Positions 1 to 6,036 of a DNA stretch of 6,036 nucleotides are shown in pieces (within the stretch, counting starts at the first letter, position 1; the number at the start of each line of letters is the position of its first letter). The notes below the pieces were generated by a model, which was not told the origin of the DNA, searched no databases, and saw only the letters and a program-made list of their open reading frames with translations. The DNA is taken from assembly GCA_027624995.1 (NCBI GenBank), contig JAQBTI010000144.1:1-6036 (forward strand), written 5' to 3'. A program made the position numbers and the translations under genes. Origin of the DNA: Chloroflexota bacterium (lineage in GTDB: Bacteria > Chloroflexota > Dehalococcoidia > Lucifugimonadales > CATQGZ01).

Positions 1-1123
1 CCGTCTGACCGAAGACATTGAACTGGACCGGCGGCACGCCGGCGAGCTGTGCCTCTCTGGCGACGCCTTCGTCATCGTCCGGGAATTTTCGGATGAACTT
101 CACGTTGTCCCGCGAGCCTGCGAAGTCCTTTAGGAAGTCGTTGACGTCCCGTGCTACCAGCAGGATCTGTGGAGGCGGGTCCTTCGACTCGAAAAGCTTG
201 ATCGTCAGGATATCGTCGAGTTGGGACAGGAGGCGATTTGTTCCGTCGCTCAACGTGAAAATCTTGTCCTCGGTCAGGTCAAGCCGGCCGCCAATGGAGT
301 TGCCGTACCATCCCACCAGCAGGCTTAGGACGATGAATGCGGCCACGCCAACCTGAAGATTGCGGTATTGGGGAGATACGTGGCTAAGGCTCTTGCTACG
401 CAGCATCAGGTAGGTGGCGCTCAAGAATGTCGAGAGGAGCGCAACGAAGTAGAGGACGTCGCGCAGGTCGATCACGCCGCGCGCAATCGTCGAGAAGTGC
501 GTCACAGGGCTCAGCGTCTGGAGCACGCTGGCAAGTCCTACAGGCAGAGTCACGGCGACCTGGTCGAGCCCCGCAGACATGAGGACGAGGATGAAGAAGA
601 ACCCGAGAATGAAAGCGACGATCTGGTTCCGCGAAACGCTGGAAGTGAACAGGCCGATGGCAACGAACGAGGCTGCCAGGAATAGGCTGCCCACATATTG
701 TGAGACGACGGCACCCTGGTCCATGTCTCCGGCCGTTCCGAGGGCAATGGGGATACCTACGGTGGCAAGGATTGCCACAGCAACGAACAGGAAGCCCGCC
801 AGGAACTTGGCTATCAGGACGACCCAGGCCTTGATGGGCTGGGTCAGGAGCGTCTCCAGCGTCCCGTCCCGCTGTTCTTCTGCCAGCAGCCTCATCGTGG
901 CTGCAGGAACGAACAGGGCCAGCAGCCAGGGGAGAGACAGACGCTCGGGAGTCAGCTCGGTAGTGAAAAGGGGACGCAGCGAAGCTTCGAAAGTGTCGAA
1001 CGTCGACCTGAAGAAGCCGTAGGATAGCCAGGCCGTAAACAGGACCAGAAGTATGTATCCCGTAGGCTGGTCGAAGTACCCTTTCAGGTCCTTCTTAATT
1101 AGTGAGAGTATAGGTGACCGCAT
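1..1123 (-). CDS. ABC-2 type permease fused to GldG-like auxiliary domain (partial, runs off the left edge)
   Basis: This is the membrane component of an ABC exporter, read by hand as 374 uninterrupted codons from ATG at 1123 to the window edge. Residues 1-250 resemble GldF/ABC-2 permeases. They contain about six hydrophobic segments (near 22-38, 64-76, 99-129, 142-160, 167-187, 222-242), the EEQRDGTLETLLTQPI stretch (82-97) and SPVTHFSTIARGVIDLRD (205-222), both typical of GldF-like proteins. A further hydrophobic segment (256-274) then leads into a GldG-like region (ABC_transp_aux type): RLDLTEDKIFTLSDGT (280-295), an early Rossmann-like strand, and GVPPVQFNV (362-370). GldF and GldG are usually separate genes; here they share one frame. 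The start lies 4 bases after the ATPase stop, so translation is probably coupled. The cargo is unknown, and the gliding role known in Bacteroidota should not be assumed. The C-terminus is outside the window. Confidence 0.9.
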   Translation of the reverse strand, partial: MRSPILSLIKKDLKGYFDQPTGYILLVLFTAWLSYGFFRSTFDTFEASLRPLFTTELTPERLSLPWLLALFVPAATMRLLAEEQRDGTLETLLTQPIKAWVVLIAKFLAGFLFVAVAILATVGIPIALGTAGDMDQGAVVSQYVGSLFLAASFVAIGLFTSSVSRNQIVAFILGFFFILVLMSAGLDQVAVTLPVGLASVLQTLSPVTHFSTIARGVIDLRDVLYFVALLSTFLSATYLMLRSKSLSHVSPQYRNLQVGVAAFIVLSLLVGWYGNSIGGRLDLTEDKIFTLSDGTNRLLSQLDDILTIKLFESKDPPPQILLVARDVNDFLKDFAGSRDNVKFIRKFPDDDEGVAREAQLAGVPPVQFNVFGQT

Positions 1124-1127
1124 CAGG

Positions 1128-2147
1128 CTACTCGTTCTGCCCTTCAGCGGTAAGCCGGTGGAAGACATCCTCGAGGTTGGCGGCATCCTCGTGGAGCTCC
1201 CACAGGACCCAGTTTCTGCTCTTTGCCACCTGGAATATCTCTGGTCTAGGGTCCACGTCCTGAGCGACAGAAAGAGTGTATCGCTTGCGTCCGTCGACAG
1301 GGTCCTCCCTGGTTATGCCGTCGATTCCGTTGATCCCCTTTAAGCCAGACTCCACCTCGTCCCCTTCGACCTCGACGTGCACCGTCCGCAATCCCTGGCC
1401 GTCCTTGAGGAGATCAGTGACCAGGCTATCCGCCACCAGGCGGCCGCGAGCGATCATCAGGACCCTCTCGCAGGAGGCCTCGACCTCCTGCATCACGTGC
1501 GTGCTGAGCATAACGGTCCGCTCTTTCCCCAGCGAGCTGATGAGGTCGCGGATGGTCATGCGCTGGTTCGGGTCCAGCCCTTCTGTCGGCTCGTCCATGA
1601 TCAGTATTGAGGGGTGGTGGAGGATCGCCTGGGCCAAGCCGACTCTCTGTTTGTAGCCTTTTGAAAGCTGGTTGATCGGTCGGTAGAACACCTCTTCGAG
1701 CCCGGTCTCCTGGACCGTGCGCTCGGTGTTCTCCCGCCTCTCGCTCTTTGGCATGCGGCGGAGGTCAGCGACGAAAGAGAGGTACTCCTTTACGAGGAGA
1801 TCGCCGTAGAGGGGGTTGTTCTCAGGAAGGTAACCGATGCTGCGCCGGGTCTCGATGTCACTTTCTTGCGTATCTACGCCGTTGACCAGCAGGGTGCCGC
1901 TGTCAGGGGTGTAGAAGGACGTCAACATCCGCATTGTCGTCGTTTTCCCTGCGCCGTTGGGGCCGAGGAATCCGACCACTTCACCCATCCTCACTTCAAA
2001 GGACAGGTTGTCTACGGCGGCCCTTGGGCCGAACCGTTTCGTTACGCCTTTTACCTGCAGGGTGATGTTGGCGTCGGTTGTGGCCTCGGGTTCCGTCGTG
2101 GCTACGGGGGTGTTTTCTACTTCTGTCATATTTGGTGGCGTGTCCAT
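1128..2147 (-). CDS. ABC transporter ATP-binding protein, GldA/NatA-like
   Basis: This is a cytoplasmic ATPase of 339 residues that powers the adjacent permease. The visible motifs are Walker A GPNGAGKT (62-69), GYLPENNPLY at the Q-loop position (105-114, with Glu109 where many ABC ATPases have Gln, as in GldA-like proteins), signature LSKGY (161-165), Walker B LIMDE (182-186, catalytic Glu186), D-loop GLD (190-192) and switch His217. The C-terminal part (about 250-339) ends in LEDVFHRLT, common in exporter ATPases of this group. Residues 1-28 form a Thr/Glu/Pro-rich leader before the domain. ATG at 2147 is the first in-frame start after a stop near 2230; Met7 (ATG at 2129) is an alternative, and neither has a clear Shine-Dalgarno site. 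It is first in an operon with the GldF-GldG fusion. The family is certain; the substrate is unknown. Confidence 0.95.
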   Translation of the reverse strand: MDTPPNMTEVENTPVATTEPEATTDANITLQVKGVTKRFGPRAAVDNLSFEVRMGEVVGFLGPNGAGKTTTMRMLTSFYTPDSGTLLVNGVDTQESDIETRRSIGYLPENNPLYGDLLVKEYLSFVADLRRMPKSERRENTERTVQETGLEEVFYRPINQLSKGYKQRVGLAQAILHHPSILIMDEPTEGLDPNQRMTIRDLISSLGKERTVMLSTHVMQEVEASCERVLMIARGRLVADSLVTDLLKDGQGLRTVHVEVEGDEVESGLKGINGIDGITREDPVDGRKRYTLSVAQDVDPRPEIFQVAKSRNWVLWELHEDAANLEDVFHRLTAEGQNE

Positions 2148-2227
2148 CTGGGGATACGCCCGATTGATAGTCTGCGGATGTTCTGGGATGATGGAGGTGA
2201 TTCCGGTCCCAGGCTCATGCGGCCCAC

Positions 2228-2258
2228 ATTATAGCAACTCCCGCTCGCCGGATACCAA
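2228..2258 (-). promoter_or_regulatory. Extended -10 promoter of the ABC exporter operon
   Basis: On the minus strand TGCTATAAT (2236 to 2228) is a perfect extended -10 element. A weak -35 candidate, TTGGTA (2258 to 2253), lies 19 bases upstream, a long spacer that an extended -10 can tolerate. Transcription would begin near 2221, leaving a leader of about 75 bases before ATG 2147. Seen in sequence; activity is inferred. Confidence 0.6.
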
Positions 2259-2292
2259 TACAACGGGCGGTGGCCGCGGTGGTTAGTCCCGG

Positions 2293-2313
2293 AGCGGGGT
2301 TAATCCCCTCGCT
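2293..2313. repeat. Small inverted repeat in the intergenic region
   Basis: AGCG-GGG and CCC-T-CGCT arms form a seven-pair hairpin with one bulged T and a six-base loop. An overlapping CCCG/CGGG palindrome sits just to the left (2288-2299). It lies between the exporter promoter and the end of the redoxin remnant, where it could once have been a minus-strand terminator. There is no T-run on either strand, so the role is unproven. Nothing else was recognised between 2259 and 2359. Confidence 0.3.
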
Positions 2314-2359
2314 TTGGCGCCTACATTCGACGACACTGCCCGACGCGAACTCTCCTGAA

Positions 2360-2572
2360 TCACTCTATAGTGCTGTCGGCGAGCTGGCGAAAGACATCCG
2401 CCCACGCCTCGCCATCGCCGCCACCGCGTCTCTTGTAGATGATCTCGCCTCGTGAGTCGAATGCGATCTTGGTCGACTCCTGGTTCACGCCGAGTAGCCT
2501 CAAGAGTTTCGGGTCAGGTCCGGCGACCGGCCAGGAGTAGCCCCGCCGCAACACGCTTCGTCTGTTGCTCAT
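2360..2572 (-). pseudogene. 3' remnant of a redoxin/thioredoxin-fold gene (5' end missing)
   Basis: The frame from ATG 2572 gives 70 residues ending in TGA. From about residue 9 it reads RRGYSWPVAGPDPKLLRLLG and then a stretch of the type GV-x-STKIAFDSRGEIIYK, ending in a helix WADVFRQLADS. This matches the pattern of the C-terminal half of TlpA/peroxiredoxin-like proteins: a strand, an 'aspartate-x-x-Gly' turn, a strand and a final helix. The N-terminal half with the Cys-x-x-Cys or peroxidatic Cys is absent. Upstream of about 2550 the same frame only runs antisense through the DUF3105-like gene. The open frame extends to 2728, but that part looks like shadow coding. Start-site support is poor. 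It could instead be a small intact gene of unknown function, but a truncated remnant is the better reading. Confidence 0.45.
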
Positions 2573-2996
2573 AGGATCCGGTGGCCTCGCGGGTGTGGTA
2601 GCGGTAATGGGTGCCCTCGTTTTCTTGGCCGGCAACCAAAAAGAACTGCCTCCGACCAGCTTCTCCCCTTCGCATCTGGAGTCCTTTCCACAAAGCCAGA
2701 TCAACAGCCGGCCGATACGACGACCCATCCAGGAGCATGTTATGGAGCGTGGAGGAGGCAGTCATCAAGTCGGCAGTATGCTGGTGCAGTACAACTGCTT
2801 GGACTACCAGTGCGAACCGGACATGGTGGACCAGCTAGCGGACATCGTGGAGTTGTACCATCGGAGAGTGTACCTGGCGCCCTATCCGCGCATGGATGCC
2901 AAGATCGCGCTAGCGGCGCCCGGCAGGCTCTTGACCCTGGACGACCTGGATGAGGAGAGAGTCAAAGAGTTCATCCGAGACAATCTGAGTCGATGA
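2565..2996 (+). CDS. Membrane-anchored DUF3105-like protein, possibly 5'-truncated
   Basis: This encodes 143 residues from a TTG start. It has one hydrophobic segment (about 8-23), then PPTSF (29-33), an RPIQEHVMERGG stretch (53-64), SMLVQYNC (71-78) with Cys78 and Cys83 in a C-x4-C pair, YLAPYPRMDAKIALAAPGR (103-121), and a C-terminal helix. The APYPxMDAxIALxAxGR pattern is characteristic of DUF3105 proteins as I know them; the function of the family is unknown. The topology implies a short cytoplasmic tail, one membrane anchor and an exported domain. The frame is open back to 2541 and reads RRNTLRL before the TTG, a basic tail expected ahead of the anchor, but TAG at 2538 stops it and no ATG is present. 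The Shine-Dalgarno-like AGGAG (2533-2537) is too far away for TTG 2565. The true start is therefore uncertain and the natural 5' end may be lost. Confidence 0.7.
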   Translation: MLIGSGGLAGVVAVMGALVFLAGNQKELPPTSFSPSHLESFPQSQINSRPIRRPIQEHVMERGGGSHQVGSMLVQYNCLDYQCEPDMVDQLADIVELYHRRVYLAPYPRMDAKIALAAPGRLLTLDDLDEERVKEFIRDNLSR

Positions 2997-3011
2997 ACTC
3001 AGTCCCGATAT

Positions 3012-3033
3012 GGCGGTTACTCCCCGCCCTTTT
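3012..3033 (+). terminator. Possible weak terminator after the DUF3105-like gene
   Basis: GGCGG (3012-3016) pairs with CCGCC (3024-3028) around a seven-base loop and is followed by CTTTT. The stem is only five pairs and the T-run is short. It sits 15 bases after the DUF3105-like stop and overlaps the last codons of the convergent oxidase gene. It is suggestive rather than convincing. Confidence 0.3.
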
Positions 3034-5296
3034 CCTCCATCGCCTTACGGAGCGCGCCGGGGGACATGGGAAGGCCGCGCATACGCACGCCGGCCGCATC
3101 GTAGACGGCGTTGGCGATAGCGGCTAGTGGCGGTACCAGCGAGGCCTCGCCTACACCTCGAACACCGAATGGGTGGCCGGGATTCGGCACCTCGATTATC
3201 TCTGTGTCGATCATCGGAGTGTCCAAGCTGGTGGGCATCCTGTAGTCGAGGAAGCTTGAGTTGAGCATGCGGCCGTCGTCGCTCATGAAATACTCCTCGC
3301 TGAGCGCCCAACCGATGCCCTGTACCGCACCTCCCTGGATCTGGCCCTCGACGTAGCTTGGGTGGATTGCCGTACCGGCGTCCTGGAACGCGGTGAATCT
3401 CAGGACCGTCACCTTCCCTGTCTCGGGGTCCACCTCGACATCGACGATGTTTGCCGCATAAGAGCCGCCCACGCCACGCGGATTGATGCTTGCGCGACCG
3501 GCAATTGGACCGCCTGTGTCCGAGAGTTGTGCGGCAAGCTCCTTGAAGGTCATTCGTAGTTCGGAGTCAGACCTGTGCAGAAGGGCCCCGTCCTCATACT
3601 CGACGTTTTCGGGCGCCGTTTCCCAGAGCATGGCCGCTCGCTCGATGAACTGGGCCTTTATGTCAAGGGCCGCCTCGAAAGCAGCCATTCCGGTCTTGAA
3701 GGCCACGCCGCTGCCCCCGGTGTTAGAGGTCACGCCGATGGTGTCCGTGTCGGCCACCTGGGGCTTTACGTCCTCGACGGGGATACCCAGCACCTCGGCA
3801 AGTTGCTGGGCGACCGCGGTCCGCGACCCGCCGATGTCTACGGAGCCCTCGACCAACATGACCGTACCATCGGGCGTTACGCTGGCCACGACGCTGGATG
3901 GGCCGGTGTTGTTACGCCAGAACCCGAACGCGACTCCTCGGCCCCGGTTTGGGCCATCCAGGGGAGCGGAGTAGTGCGGGTGGGCCCTGACGGCCTCCGC
4001 CGTCTCGATCATGCCGATGCGGCCGTGGGCTACTCCGTCGGCCCGACGGACGCCCTCGGAGGCGCCGTTGAGGAGACGGAACTCGATGGGGTCCATACCC
4101 AGCTTTTCGCAGATCTCGTCTATGACCGACTCGACTGCGAACGCTCCTATAGGTGCGCCGGGAGCTCGGTAAGCGCTCGACTTGGGCTTGTTGTCGACAA
4201 CGTCGTAACCGTCCAGCAGCAGGTTCTCGATGTTGTAAGGAGAGAGCATGCAGGCGGTAGCGCCTCCCAGTGATGATCCCGGATACGCGCCGGCCTCGAA
4301 GGCCAGGTACCCCTGTGCGGCCGTGATACGCCCCTCGCTGGTGACGCCGATCTTCATCCTTACGAGCCCGCCCGGCGCGGGGCCGGTCGCCTCTAGCACT
4401 TCGGCCCTGGACATGGTCATCGAGACCGGCTGGCCGCTCTTGCGCGACAGTACGGCGGCAACGGGCTGCAGGTATGCCTGAAGCTTGCCACCAAAGCCGC
4501 CCCCGATCTCCATTGGGACAACCCTTACTCGGGATACCGGTAGGCCGAGTATCTGCGAAGCCGAGTCCCTGATGCCGAAGTGGCCCTGGCTGCTGCACCA
4601 GATAGTGACGTTGCCGTCGGGCGTCCACCAGGCGGTTGCAGTTTGCGGCTCGATGTAGCCCTGGTGCACGGTCTTCGTGCGGAACTCTCGCTCCACGACA
4701 AGGTCCGCCTCCTCGAAACCTTTATCGATGTCTCCCAGCCGGTGCTGGTCGTGCGCGGCTACGTTGGTGCCGGTCTCCGGACCGTCGTCCAACCCCGAAG
4801 TGGTGATGTGCTCGTGTAAGACGGGTGCGCCCGGGGCCATCGCCGATTCTACGTCCGTGACCGCGGGCAGCGGCTCGTATTCGACTTCGATCAACGATAG
4901 GGCCTCTTCAGCCGCATGGGGGCTCGCAGCCGCCACCGCAGCGATCGCGTGGCCTCTGTAGAGCGCCTTGTCCGAGGCCAGTACGTTGTCGCGGATGTAC
5001 TTCATACTGGTGAAGACATCCTCGCCGACCTCGGCAAGGGTGTCTGCCACCTCGGCCAGGTCCAATGCCGTCGCGACTGCTCGAACGTCTGGATGTGCCT
5101 CGGCTTTGCTGGTGTCGATCGACTTGATTCGGGCATGTGCGTAGGGGCTCCTGAGGATCTTCCCGTGGAGCATGCCCTGGAGACGGATGTCGGCCCCGTA
5201 GAGGGCCTTCCCGGTCACCTTGTCGACGCCGTCGTGTCTGATCGGCCTCGTGCCGATGACTTTGTACTTTTTCGCCGTCTCAGTTACCGTCGCCAT
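3017..5296 (-). CDS. Xanthine dehydrogenase family molybdopterin-binding (large) subunit
   Basis: This is a molybdenum hydroxylase catalytic subunit of 759 residues, the usual length for separate large subunits. It inserts oxygen from water into a heterocycle, aldehyde or CoA-ester-type substrate. Residues about 24-145 form the a/b hammerhead domain (starting near DKVTGKALYGADI). The molybdopterin-binding part shows CSSQGHFGIRDS (234-245), GGGFGGK (265-271), AYRAPGAP (375-382), GGSGVAFKTG (527-536) and GVRGVGEASLVPP (711-723), where Glu717 is the expected catalytic base. The CO dehydrogenase AYxCSFR loop is absent, so this is not CoxL. The start at ATG 5296 is chosen because GGAGG stands 4 bases upstream; the open frame to ATG 5410 would cross the promoter and the divergent gene start. 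FAD and [2Fe-2S] subunit genes are not adjacent: a convergent gene follows and a divergent RidA gene precedes. The substrate is undetermined. Confidence 0.93.
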   Translation of the reverse strand: MATVTETAKKYKVIGTRPIRHDGVDKVTGKALYGADIRLQGMLHGKILRSPYAHARIKSIDTSKAEAHPDVRAVATALDLAEVADTLAEVGEDVFTSMKYIRDNVLASDKALYRGHAIAAVAAASPHAAEEALSLIEVEYEPLPAVTDVESAMAPGAPVLHEHITTSGLDDGPETGTNVAAHDQHRLGDIDKGFEEADLVVEREFRTKTVHQGYIEPQTATAWWTPDGNVTIWCSSQGHFGIRDSASQILGLPVSRVRVVPMEIGGGFGGKLQAYLQPVAAVLSRKSGQPVSMTMSRAEVLEATGPAPGGLVRMKIGVTSEGRITAAQGYLAFEAGAYPGSSLGGATACMLSPYNIENLLLDGYDVVDNKPKSSAYRAPGAPIGAFAVESVIDEICEKLGMDPIEFRLLNGASEGVRRADGVAHGRIGMIETAEAVRAHPHYSAPLDGPNRGRGVAFGFWRNNTGPSSVVASVTPDGTVMLVEGSVDIGGSRTAVAQQLAEVLGIPVEDVKPQVADTDTIGVTSNTGGSGVAFKTGMAAFEAALDIKAQFIERAAMLWETAPENVEYEDGALLHRSDSELRMTFKELAAQLSDTGGPIAGRASINPRGVGGSYAANIVDVEVDPETGKVTVLRFTAFQDAGTAIHPSYVEGQIQGGAVQGIGWALSEEYFMSDDGRMLNSSFLDYRMPTSLDTPMIDTEIIEVPNPGHPFGVRGVGEASLVPPLAAIANAVYDAAGVRMRGLPMSPGALRKAMEEKGGE

Positions 5297-5300
5297 GTGG

Positions 5301-5305
5301 CCTCC
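5301..5305 (-). promoter_or_regulatory. Ribosome binding site deciding the oxidase start
   Basis: GGAGG on the minus strand lies 4 bases before ATG 5296. It supports this start over the longer open frame, whose 38 extra N-terminal residues look non-family. Confidence 0.7.
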
Positions 5306-5349
5306 GTCGCGGGAATTCCGAGTCGAGATGGAGATTTGAAACGGCGGAT

Positions 5350-5358
5350 ATTGTAGCA
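5350..5358 (-). promoter_or_regulatory. Extended -10 promoter of the oxidase gene
   Basis: TGCTACAAT on the minus strand (5358 to 5350) is an extended -10 element with one mismatch to TATAAT. No good -35 was found at 16-18 bases. Transcription would start near 5343, giving a leader of about 47 bases. An 8-base palindrome, AGCTAGCT (5360-5367), lies in the spacer and could be an operator half, though this is weak. No convincing plus-strand promoter for the RidA gene was recognised; TTGAAA (5336-5341) lacks a good -10 partner. Confidence 0.5.
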
Positions 5359-5391
5359 TAGCTAGCTGGGAGATCAGAGTTCGAGCCAGAT

Positions 5392-5398
5392 AGGGAGG
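5392..5398 (+). promoter_or_regulatory. Ribosome binding site for the RidA fusion with TTG start
   Basis: AGGGAGG ends 5 bases before TTG 5404. It fixes the non-ATG start: the in-frame stop TAG at 5359 leaves no other start codon upstream of the conserved domain. Confidence 0.75.
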
Positions 5399-5403
5399 CA
5401 ACA

Positions 5404-6036
5404 TTGGCACACAAGCGATTGCGCATCGGCAATACCAAGGGTGGGTATCTGGCGCCGGACCTGGACTACGGCGGCAGCCCGGCCGTTGTGGCTAATGACC
5501 AGGTCTTCCTGGTGGGTGCGACGGGGCTGACTCTGGACGGCCAGGGTTTCGTCGGGGAGGGGGACCCGGCGGCCCAGGCGGAAACGGCCATGCAGAACGT
5601 CAGGGTCCTCCTTGAGGAGGCGGGCGCCCGGATGGAGGACATCTGCATGACAACGGTCTATACGACCGAGCACTCGTACCGAGCCGAAGTCTACCCCGTC
5701 ATCGCCCGCCACCTTGAGGGGGTGAATCCCGTATCCACCGGCCTTGTCGTAAAGTCCCTGGCCGAGCCGTACATCGACTTCGAGATCGACGTTTGGGCTG
5801 TGATACCGGCGGACCGGACCAAGGGACACGACCGATTCCGTCTCGGCAACGCCAAGGGCGGCTATCTCATGCCGCAGCTCGATTACGGGAACGCCAAAGT
5901 GGTGCGGGCCAACGACCACGTGTTCCTGCAAGGCCAGACGGGAATGACGCTTGACGGTAAGGAGTTCGTCGGCGATGGCGACCCTGCGGCCCAGGCGGAG
6001 AAGGCGATGCAGAACGTACACGAGTTGCTGGAGGAG
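5404..6036 (+). CDS. Tandem RidA-RidA family protein (partial, runs off the right edge)
   Basis: Read by hand, 211 codons follow the TTG start without a stop. Two RidA (YjgF/YER057c/UK114) domains are visible. Domain 1 spans about residues 7-135, with GYLAPDLDY near the N-terminus, VFLVGATGLTLDG (34-46), DPAAQAETAMQNV (54-66), NPVSTGLVVKSL (108-119) and FEIDVWAVIP (126-135). A short linker follows, and domain 2 begins at about 146 with nearly the same sequence and is cut at residue 211 by the window edge. RidA proteins are small trimeric cytoplasmic proteins; the best-known members hydrolyse reactive enamines/imines. Domain 1 has Ser111 (NPVS) where active RidA enzymes carry the carboxylate-binding Arg (PAR), so classical deaminase activity is doubtful; the corresponding part of domain 2 is outside the window. 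It is divergent from the molybdenum hydroxylase and may serve the same catabolic pathway (inference). Confidence 0.88.
   Translation, partial: MAHKRLRIGNTKGGYLAPDLDYGGSPAVVANDQVFLVGATGLTLDGQGFVGEGDPAAQAETAMQNVRVLLEEAGARMEDICMTTVYTTEHSYRAEVYPVIARHLEGVNPVSTGLVVKSLAEPYIDFEIDVWAVIPADRTKGHDRFRLGNAKGGYLMPQLDYGNAKVVRANDHVFLQGQTGMTLDGKEFVGDGDPAAQAEKAMQNVHELLEE
5422..6036 (+). repeat. Direct intragenic repeat, period 417 bases (5422-5619 and 5839-6036)
   Basis: The two copies encode residues 7-72 and 146-211 of the RidA fusion. By hand count 47 of 66 aligned residues are identical, with no gap, and blocks such as GDPAAQAE and AMQNV are unchanged. This indicates an in-frame tandem duplication of a whole domain followed by divergence. 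The second copy continues beyond the window. Confidence 0.9.

Noticed and set aside
18..1022. Plus-strand open frames between 18 and 1022
   Set aside because: They lie antisense to the continuous GldF-GldG reading frame, whose motifs and hydrophobic segments are clear.
1..2147. Gliding motility function for the GldA/F/G-like genes
   Set aside because: The similarity is at family level; such ABC exporters are widespread in non-gliding bacteria and no other gliding gene is present.
2260..2359. Possible RNA gene in the intergenic stretch
   Set aside because: No tRNA-like TpsiC arm or cloverleaf and no riboswitch pattern was recognised, only a short imperfect hairpin.
3575..4628. Long open frames on both strands inside the oxidase gene (for example 3575-4273 plus and 3912-4628 minus)
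   Set aside because: They overlap strongly supported molybdopterin-binding motifs in the real frame and have Arg/Pro-rich composition typical of shadow frames.
3017..5296. Assignment as aerobic CO dehydrogenase large subunit
   Set aside because: The AYxCSFR active-site loop is not present; the equivalent loop reads AYRAPGAP, as in other xanthine dehydrogenase family members.
5297..5410. N-terminal extension of the oxidase to ATG 5410
   Set aside because: It would cross the extended -10 promoter and the RidA start. The 38 residues look unlike the family, and the ATG at 5296 has its own GGAGG.
5374..6021. Long minus-strand open frame (215 codons) opposite the RidA fusion
   Set aside because: It is antisense shadow coding in a G+C-rich gene. 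It shows repeated sequence only because the RidA domains are duplicated, and it matches no family I know.

Overview
The window is a bacterial chromosome segment with moderately high G+C and densely packed genes. It holds four confident protein genes, one probable small membrane-anchored gene, and one gene remnant. The gene families suggest a Chloroflexota-type bacterium (SAR202/Dehalococcoidia-like): a DUF3105-like protein with a PPTSF...QYNC pattern, a GldF-GldG fusion, a molybdenum hydroxylase next to a RidA-family gene, and TTG starts. That placement rests on memory of similar proteins and is an inference. No rRNA, tRNA, CRISPR array or insertion sequence was seen.

Left part (1-2260, minus strand): a two-gene ABC exporter operon. 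The ATPase (1128-2147) is followed 4 bases later by a permease reading off the left edge (1-1123). The permease is unusual because a GldF-like ABC-2 membrane domain runs in one frame into a GldG-like auxiliary domain. A good extended -10 promoter lies 80 bases upstream of the ATPase start.

Middle (2260-3016): a damaged-looking segment. A 3' piece of a redoxin-like gene on the minus strand (2360-2572) meets, head to head, a plus-strand gene for a membrane-anchored DUF3105-like protein (2565-2996). Recognisable sequence of both genes stops at about 2541-2550. The simplest reading is a rearrangement breakpoint that removed the 5' end of the redoxin gene and probably of its neighbour.

Right part (3017-6036): a 759-residue molybdopterin-binding large subunit of the xanthine dehydrogenase family on the minus strand, divergent from a plus-strand RidA-RidA tandem fusion that leaves the right edge. 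They share a 107-base intergenic region containing an extended -10 promoter for the oxidase and clear Shine-Dalgarno sites for both genes. Neither the FAD nor the [2Fe-2S] subunit gene flanks the large subunit here. The pairing suggests a catabolic oxidation step with a RidA-type accessory protein, but the substrate cannot be read from the sequence.

Both edge-crossing genes lack an end inside the window, so their full lengths are unknown.
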